From: Hormiphora californensis
Lineage: Eukaryota > Ctenophora > Tentaculata > Cydippida > Pleurobrachiidae
Assembly (NCBI GenBank): GCA_020137815.1
Contig: CM035351.1
Coordinates: forward strand, 9,881,969-9,945,968
DNA length: 64,000 nucleotides
Direction of reading: 5' to 3'
Part shown: positions 35,338-43,415 of the stretch, one piece after another
Numbering within the stretch: the stretch's first letter is position 1
Layout of the letters: each line of letters starts with the position of its first letter
Notes under the pieces: generated by a model
Seen by the model: only the letters and a program-made list of their open reading frames with translations
Databases searched by the model: none
Told to the model about the DNA's origin: nothing
Translations under genes and position numbers: made by a program

Positions 35338-38300
35338 AGAGAGACTATGTGTGTGTGTGTGTGTGTGTCACACAACCAACACTTGTTCTCCCTCCCATTC
35401 TCACACACACACACACACGCACACACACACAAACACACATACGCAGGGGGAATTAGTGTTGGTTGTGCGTAATGCACCGACAATAGTCAAGAAGAGAAAG
35501 GGGAAGATTGGAGAGATTCATACACTACCATTGCAATTGGCTCTCTAAATTGTCAATATAGGGTGAGACTAGATTTCCAATCTAATCAGAATATTTCCAA
35601 TGCCAGTGCCCCATATTGCCACGCGCTTGGAAATCTCACCCTGTGTGAGGAGATGGACGTAACACGCGAAAAAATAAAGTTTCATATGCCATTTTTTGAA
35701 AATTTTTAAATTTTTCAAATTTCTCCATTTTGAGAATAAATAACAATTTCAGTTTTATTACCTTTCTCTCATCAAATTTTGAAATGTTTTTCTAATTTAT
35801 AAAAGTGAGATTTTAGGTCTAAAAGTGAGATCAATTACATTGTCATATTGGCGAACATTTCGAGCCGGGGGGAGGATAGGCACTGAAGTTAAGATTGCGA
35901 ATTGAGATCTCAACATCGTCACACACTCTGAAGTTTCAAGTTCAAAATTTTAGGGAAATATGGAATTATGGAAATATTGAATAAATCAGCCATCTTTGAC
36001 TGAGAAATTATTTGCAAAAAGCTAATTTTTTCCCTGCCCGGGTGATCTTTTTATCACGCACGTGCTAAAAAGATCATTCAGGGTTTAGAAATCAGCAGAT
36101 TGTGTAGTTAACTAAAAGTGTCCGTCCGTCCGTCACGGACAACGCCTAACGACAAGTCTGCTCCTTCATAAAACTTTCATCTCACGCTTCGTTGATTCAA
36201 CAAAGGAAATGATTAACACACATTGTGGCGCGAAATTACTCGCTCATAGCACTTACAGCCATGCTATGAAGCCATGCTATGAAGTGATAGAACGTCTTCC
36301 AAGCATGAAACTACTGTCACACTAGTGACTCGAGTTGAGATGCGGTTAAAGTTGAAGCACTTGGTAACCAACTGGGGTCTCCTAAGCAACTGACTTGGTT
36401 GCCAATTGCCATAGCAACTGTCCTGGTTACCATAGGAATTGCTTTGGTTACCATAGCAACTGCCTTTGGTTACCTTAGCAACTTACCTAGTTACCTTAGT
36501 AACCAACATCGCATCAGCCAAAAAATGCTCTCTGAGCACAAAATTCATCAGGAAATCAAGTTTTGAAGCTTATTCATCAATTTTAAATCCATTTGGCAGG
36601 GAAACACCGCATTATGAATACATAATGCAATAATTCTTGTTTCACTGGTAAATCTCTCGAGGTGAGGGGGAGGGGCTGCCGGAAGAATCTCATGCCTCAT
36701 TTGCGATTTTTAGGGTAGCTGAGATTTTGAGATTGAGGCAAAAGACGTGAGATTTATGAGATTTTTGAGACAAATCTGCGATTTTTCCGAATAAAGTCAC
36801 ACATTTTTCTCAAAAATTTCAAAGAAAGGAAGAATTATTGCATTATGTATTCATAATGCGGTGTTTCCCTGCCACAAATGGATTTAAAATTGATGAATAA
36901 GCTTCAAAACTGGATTTCCTGATGAATTTCGTGCTCAAAGAGCATTTTTTGGCTGATGCGATGTTGGTTACTAAGGTAAATAGGTTAGTTGCTATGGTAA
37001 CCAAAGTAGTTGCTATAGTAACCCGGACAGTTGCTATGGCTTAGGAGACCCCAGTTGGTTACCAAGTGCTTCAACTTTAACCGCATCTCAACTTGAGTCA
37101 CTAGTGTGACAGTAGTTTCATACTTGGAAGACGTTCAACCACTTCATGGCATGGCTGTAGGGCGCCCAAAGTGATTTCAGGTGGTAGTGGGAAGTGCTAT
37201 CAGCGAGTAATTGTGCGCCACAATGTGTGTCAATCATTTCCTTTGTTGAATCAACAAAGAGTGGGATGAAATTTTTATGAAGGAGCAGACTTGTTGTTAG
37301 GCGTTGTCCGTGACGGACGGACGGACGGACACATTTTGTTAACCCACACGATCTGCTGATTTCTAAACCCTGAAATACAAAGTACATAATACAAGATTTA
37401 ATAATCGTTTATTAAAACTTTTATTACTTGGTAATCAGCTCCAGAATCTTGATCCTGTCGAGCGCTTTACCAGAAATCCCTTTATAAGCAAACATAAACC
37501 CTGAAATATCTTTTTAGCACGTGCGTGCTTAAAACATCATCCGGGGTAATGCCCTTCACCGGGTGAATGCCCTTCACCCGGGCAGGGAAAAAAATTTCAT
37601 AGAAAGGAAAAATGTCCATTCTAAAGTTTGGGATAGAAACAATCCTTGCGTTTTTTAACCAACAAGAATTATTGCATTATGTGTTCATAATGCGGTGTTT
37701 CCCTGCCACAAATGGTGCTAAATTGATGACTAAGCTCCAAAACTCGATTTCCCGATGAATTTTGCACTCTAAGAGCCATTTTTTGGCTGATACGCTGTTA
37801 GTTGCTATGGTATCCAAGTGGTAGCTATGGTAATCAAAATTCAAAGCACTTGCTATGATAAGTAAGGTAGTTGCTTAGGAGACCCTGGTTGGTTACCAAG
37901 TGCTTCAACTTTTATACCTTCGCTCATCTTAACTCCAGTCACTTGCAATTATTGTGTGATAGTAGTTTCAAGCTTGGAAGACTTGCTACCACATCATGGT
38001 ACCACTGCATGATACGGCAACCCCAAAAACGGGACACACTGCATTATACGGCAACCCCAAAAAGGCAACCCAAAAACGGGGCGCCACTGCACTATACGGC
38101 AACCCCAAAAACGGGGCACCACTGCATTATACGGCAACCACAAAAAAGGGGCACCACTGCATTATACGGCAACCCCGAAAAAAAACACACGGGGCACCAC
38201 TGCATTATACGGTGTTATATCATGATTCCTTCACATTGACTTCATCATGTACGCGGAGAGATTACATCATGCCTGGGAACCACAGGATGGCTACGATGAT

Positions 38301-41300
38301 ATTGGATACCTCGAGGAGTACCTACGTCAAGCGGAATCGATAAGATGTTTTACCTACCATCTTTGATATGACTACGAGGAGCACCTACGTCAAGCAAGAA
38401 CGGGAAGATGTTTAACATACGATCTTTGTTATGTCTATCGTGATGACAGAGGAAACAAGGCACTGCACTATATAACCGAGATGAAGAACTGGGAAGAGGA
38501 CCGATCCGCTACTACCACACAGCATCCCTATAGCGGAACAAAGACCCCTACCTCCCCTGCACCGCCAAGCTATCCTCCTTGACTCTCCCACGGATACCCG
38601 ATTGTAATAGCAAGATTACCTTCACCTTGCTATAACCTGTAGTTGTCTCGTGTACCCTATTCCCTAAACCAGTAAACTTTACTCACCCACACGTCACGGG
38701 TCACCACACAACCACCTTAACAAGTGGTCCCGTATCAGGCTCCACTTGTTAAGGTGGTTGTGTGGTGACGTGTGGGTGAGTAAAGTTTACTGGTTTAGGG
38801 AATAGGGTACACGAGACAACTACAGGTTATAGCAAGGTGAAGGTAATCTTGCTATTACAATCGGGTATCCGTGGGAGAGTCAAGGAGGATAGCTTGGCGG
38901 TGCAGGGGAGGTAGGGGTCTTTGTTCCGCTATAGGGATGCTGTGTGGTAGTAGCGGATCGGTCCTCTTCCCAGTTCTTCATCTCGGTTATATAGTGCAGT
39001 GCCTTGTTTCCTCTGTCATCACGATAGACATAACAAAGATCGTATGTTAAACATCTTCCCGTTCTTGCTTGACGTAGGTGCTCCTCGTAGTCATATCAAA
39101 GATGGTAGGTAAAACATCTTATCGATTCCGCTTGACGTAGGTACTCCTCGAGGTATCCAATATCATCGTAGCCATCCTGTGGTTCCCAGGCATGATGTAA
39201 TCTCTCCGCGTACATGATGAAGTCAATGTGAAGGAATCATGATATAACATATCCCCCTTGTTTATTAAAAGGTAATTACATTGACCTTTGGGCTATGTAA
39301 TTTCCTTATCAGTGTAAGGTACATATTTTATGTATTCATTCATACAACGATGATTTTTTATTGGTGACAATGTTTGCCCCTACATTTGTAACCTTTTCGC
39401 ATATATGCCGATTCGAGGTTGAGAAATGCATTCATACATGGCAGAGTGAGATTTATTAACAATTATTGATGTAGATTCAAACCAGGGTTTTGGTTGTGAC
39501 GACATTTTTAACCTGTTGTATACATCGTATGAGGTTGATAAAATTCACTCATACAAGATGGCAGAGTGAGAAGTTAGGGGTTGGCTTATTCCATATTATA
39601 AAAACTTCGTACGAATACTACCATAGTTATAACAGCCATGTGCATATTTGTAGGTGCAAATATTTAATATAGTTCCAAGCGAAGATGTTGGAATTTAAGC
39701 GTGTGATCCAGTAGTGTATACTGTATGTGATCGTTTTGTGTTCATAACACTCTTCTTGTCCATCTTCCGAATACGTGAAAATGGTCGAATCCTCAATCCA
39801 TATCACTAGCCTGCCAATCCATCCCTGGGTGATAAACCAGTTTTTCGATCCCTCAGCCGAAAATTAGATGTGTCCAAAGATCGGGGATAACTATTTGGTT
39901 CCAATGGGTAGGGTGGGTTATCAATGACAGGACGCTAGGGCAACCTTGCAGTAGCGATTTATTCTTTCCTGGAGATCTTGTCCTCTATCTTTCTCCTTTC
40001 TTTCTCTTGCCGGTACTTCCTCAGCTCTTCCTTCTCCTTGGGTGAGTACATAGGATCAGCTAGCCCAAGCTGGCTCAGCGGATCTTCTTTCCCCTTCGGT
40101 TTCCTTAACGGCCTTCCTGGCACGTTGAATTCTGGTTCGTCCATAACTTGATTCATAGACGTCGTAGGTGGTTCTTGCTCTATTACCACCGCTGGTACCA
40201 CCGTTGGTTGAGTTTCCACGTCTGGCTGACTCTCAACTGTAGGCTGTATTTCCTCTGTAACTGGTGCTGGAGTCTGCTCATCTGTTACCGTAGTGTCCAA
40301 AGCATCCAGAAACTCATCAGCTCTACTCTCATTTCCTGATTCCGCTTCCACTGGCGCCGGAATCACTGGTTGTGTTGGGGGTGGCTTGTTCTTGCCTTTA
40401 CTTGGTTCTCCTCCCAGTGTTTCGTAGTTCAATCTCTCCGTAGTCTTCCTCTTTCTCACTGACTTCCGCGTCGGTGCTGCGGGTGTAGAACTCTCTACTG
40501 GAGTAGGAATAATGTTCTGCCGGGTGTGGGCAGTAGATTGATCCTCTGTAGGTCGTGTAGGTTCCTCTGGTACTGGCGTTGTTTCCCTTTGTAGATTTGG
40601 ACGATGTGTGTGGTTGATAGGTTGATTCCTTGTAGGTGTAGGGAAATCGTCATCATCACTATCCGAGTCAGAGTCCGTGGTATCTACGCCTGATGGTGCT
40701 GAAGTAGGAGCTGTTTCATAGTCGCTTTCCTTCGGAGTGTCCTCAGACTGGAGATTCGTGTTTTTCTCAGTTGGAGAAAATCTGTTGGTTTTGTAATGCT
40801 TCATTTTCTCTATGTTGACTAGTTTTTGTGAGTCACCAATTTTCACCATGTAGTTGTGGTTAGATAATTTTTCTGTGATCAGGTATGGACCTTCAAATCG
40901 TGGTAGTGCGATGTCACCAGCTTGTTCAACTGCTCCATATGCAGATCTGGCCTTTTCTTTGATAGTGTTGCAAAACTGTGTAATGTTTTCGTTTGGCCCT
41001 TGTTTCAAGTTCATGAGCTGCTGTTTCATGGATGCTTTGGACACTACGGTAACAGATGAGCAGACTCCAGCACCAGTTACAGAGGAAATACAGCCTACAG
41101 TTGAGAGTCAGCCAGACGTGGAAACTCAACCAGCGGTGGTAATAGAGCAAGAACCACCTACGACGTCTATGAATCAAGTTATGGACGAACCAGAATTCAA
41201 CGTGCCAGGAAGGCCGTTAAGGAAACCGAAGGGGAAAGAAGATCCGCTGAGCCAGCTTGGGCTAGCTGATCCTATGTACTCACCCAAGGAGAAGGAAGAG

Positions 41301-43379
41301 CTGAGGAAGTACCGGCAAGAGAAAGAAAGGAGAAAGATAGAGGACAAGATCTCCAGGAAAGAATAAATCGCTACTGCAAGGTTGCCCTAGCGTCCTGTCA
41401 TCGATAACCCACCCTACCTATTGGAACCAAATAGTTATCCCCGATCTTTGGACACATCTAATTTTCGGCTAAGGGATCAAAAAACTGGTTTATCACCCAG
41501 GGATGGATTGGCAGGCCAGTGATATGGATTGAGGATTTGACCATTTAACGTATGATGGACAAGAAGAGTGTTATGAACACAAACCGATCACATACAGTAT
41601 ACACTACTGGATCACACGCTTAAACTCCAACACCTTCGCTTGGAACTATATTAAATATTTGCACCTACAAATATGCACATGGCTGTTATAACTATGGTAG
41701 TATTCGTACGAAGTTTTTATAATATGGAATAAGCCAACCCCTAACTTCTCACTCTGCCATCTTGTATGAGTGAATTTTGTCAGCCTCATACGATGTATAC
41801 AACAGGTTAAAAATGTCGTCACAACCAAAACCCTGGTTTGAATCTACATCAATAATTGTTAATAAATCTCACTCTGCCATGTATGAATGCATTTCTCAAC
41901 CTCGAATCGGCATATATGCGAAAAGGTTACAAATGGAGGGCAAACATTGTCACCAATAAAAAATCATCGTTGTATGAATGAATACATAAAATATGTACCT
42001 TACACTGATAAGGAAATTACATAGCCCAAAGGTCAATGTAATTACCTTTTAATAAACAAGGGGGATATGTTATATCATGATTCCTTCACATTGACTTCAT
42101 CATGTACGCGGAGAGATTACATCATGCCTGGGAACCACAGGATGGCTACGATGATATTGGATACCTCGAGGAGTACCTACGTCAAGCGGAATCGATAAGA
42201 TGTTTTACCTACCATCTTTGATATGACTACGAGGAGCACCTACGTCAAGCAAGAACGGGAAGATGTTTAACATACGATCTTTGTTATGTCTATCGTGATG
42301 ACAGAGGAAACAAGGCACTGCACTATATAACCGAGATGAAGAACTGGGAAGAGGACCGATCCGCTACTACCACACAGCATCCCTATAGCGGAACAAAGAC
42401 CCCTACCTCCCCTGCACCGCCAAGCTATCCTCCTTGACTCTCCCACGGATACCCGATTGTAATAGCAAGATTACCTTCACCTTGCTATAACCTGTAGTTG
42501 TCTCGTGTACCCTATTCCCTAAACCAGTAAACTTTACTCACCCACACGTCACCACACAACCACCTTAACAACGGCAACCCCAAAAACGGGGCACCACTGT
42601 CTCACGCGGCAACCCCAATAACGTGGTACCACTGCATTATATACGGCAACCCCAGCAAAACTGATCACGAAGTCTGGATTATTCCGATGAGTCACTAAAG
42701 GCTACCCCCCCCCCTCCCTAAAAATCGATCCGTCACAGGTAGCCTCAACAACGGCCAACTCGCAAAGCCCTGAGCATAACAGGTCGGATCTGAAAGCAAA
42801 CGGTATGCAACAGTACTGGAAACGGTAATCATAACTGCAAAGTCGCCAGCCACTAGCGATATGGTATTGGTACCCCTATTCTAGATGGAACCCAATCACA
42901 AACAGTGCCATATGGGCCGACTCCTTCAAATGCAAATGCATACGAACGACTCGGTGGACCGACCCCTACCGCTATACCCAAACCACAAGGTATTAGCCAT
43001 AACAAGGCAATGCGGGAGTGAAAAAATAGCAAGACGCTCTAGTTATGGAAACGACGCTATCGTTCGGCAACTACCTACCCCTGGGGCAACCCAGGAACGT
43101 AAGACTGACACGCTTGCACTTGTGTTGGTGCATCCGCTGTCGTAGGTAGGATTTATGCAAAAACTTATGAAGCAGGATCGCCTGTCGGTCTGCATCTCTA
43201 AGGTCATTGCTGTCGGAGGGGACAACGGGGAAACCCGTTTGAACACAGAGGGCGGTTTTGATCTGGGGGTGTGGGTCGGCGCCTGGGTTGTCGGTGAGTG
43301 GGCGCCAAGGGGAGATCCTGCGGAAATAAGGGCTAGCTGATCCCCAACGTCAACAGTGTGGATGGAAGTACGGAGGTTC

Positions 43380-43415
<36 letters not shown>

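Larger units (their letters stand above)
38213..42570. mobile_element. Rearranged, palindromic Ty3/Gypsy-type LTR retrotransposon
   Basis: Three near-identical LTRs of about 503-510 bp (TGTTATATC...CTTAACA): direct at 38213-38722 and 42068-42570, inverted at 38747-39249. The flanking ACGG (38209-38212, 42571-42574) is a 4-bp TSD. A primer-binding-site-like TGGTCCCGTATCAGG follows the first LTR, and polypurine AAGGGGGATA precedes the last. The interior is an inverted duplication of the 3' end: minus copy 39250-41040, plus copy about 41040-42067. Most of gag-pol is absent. Confidence 0.92.
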
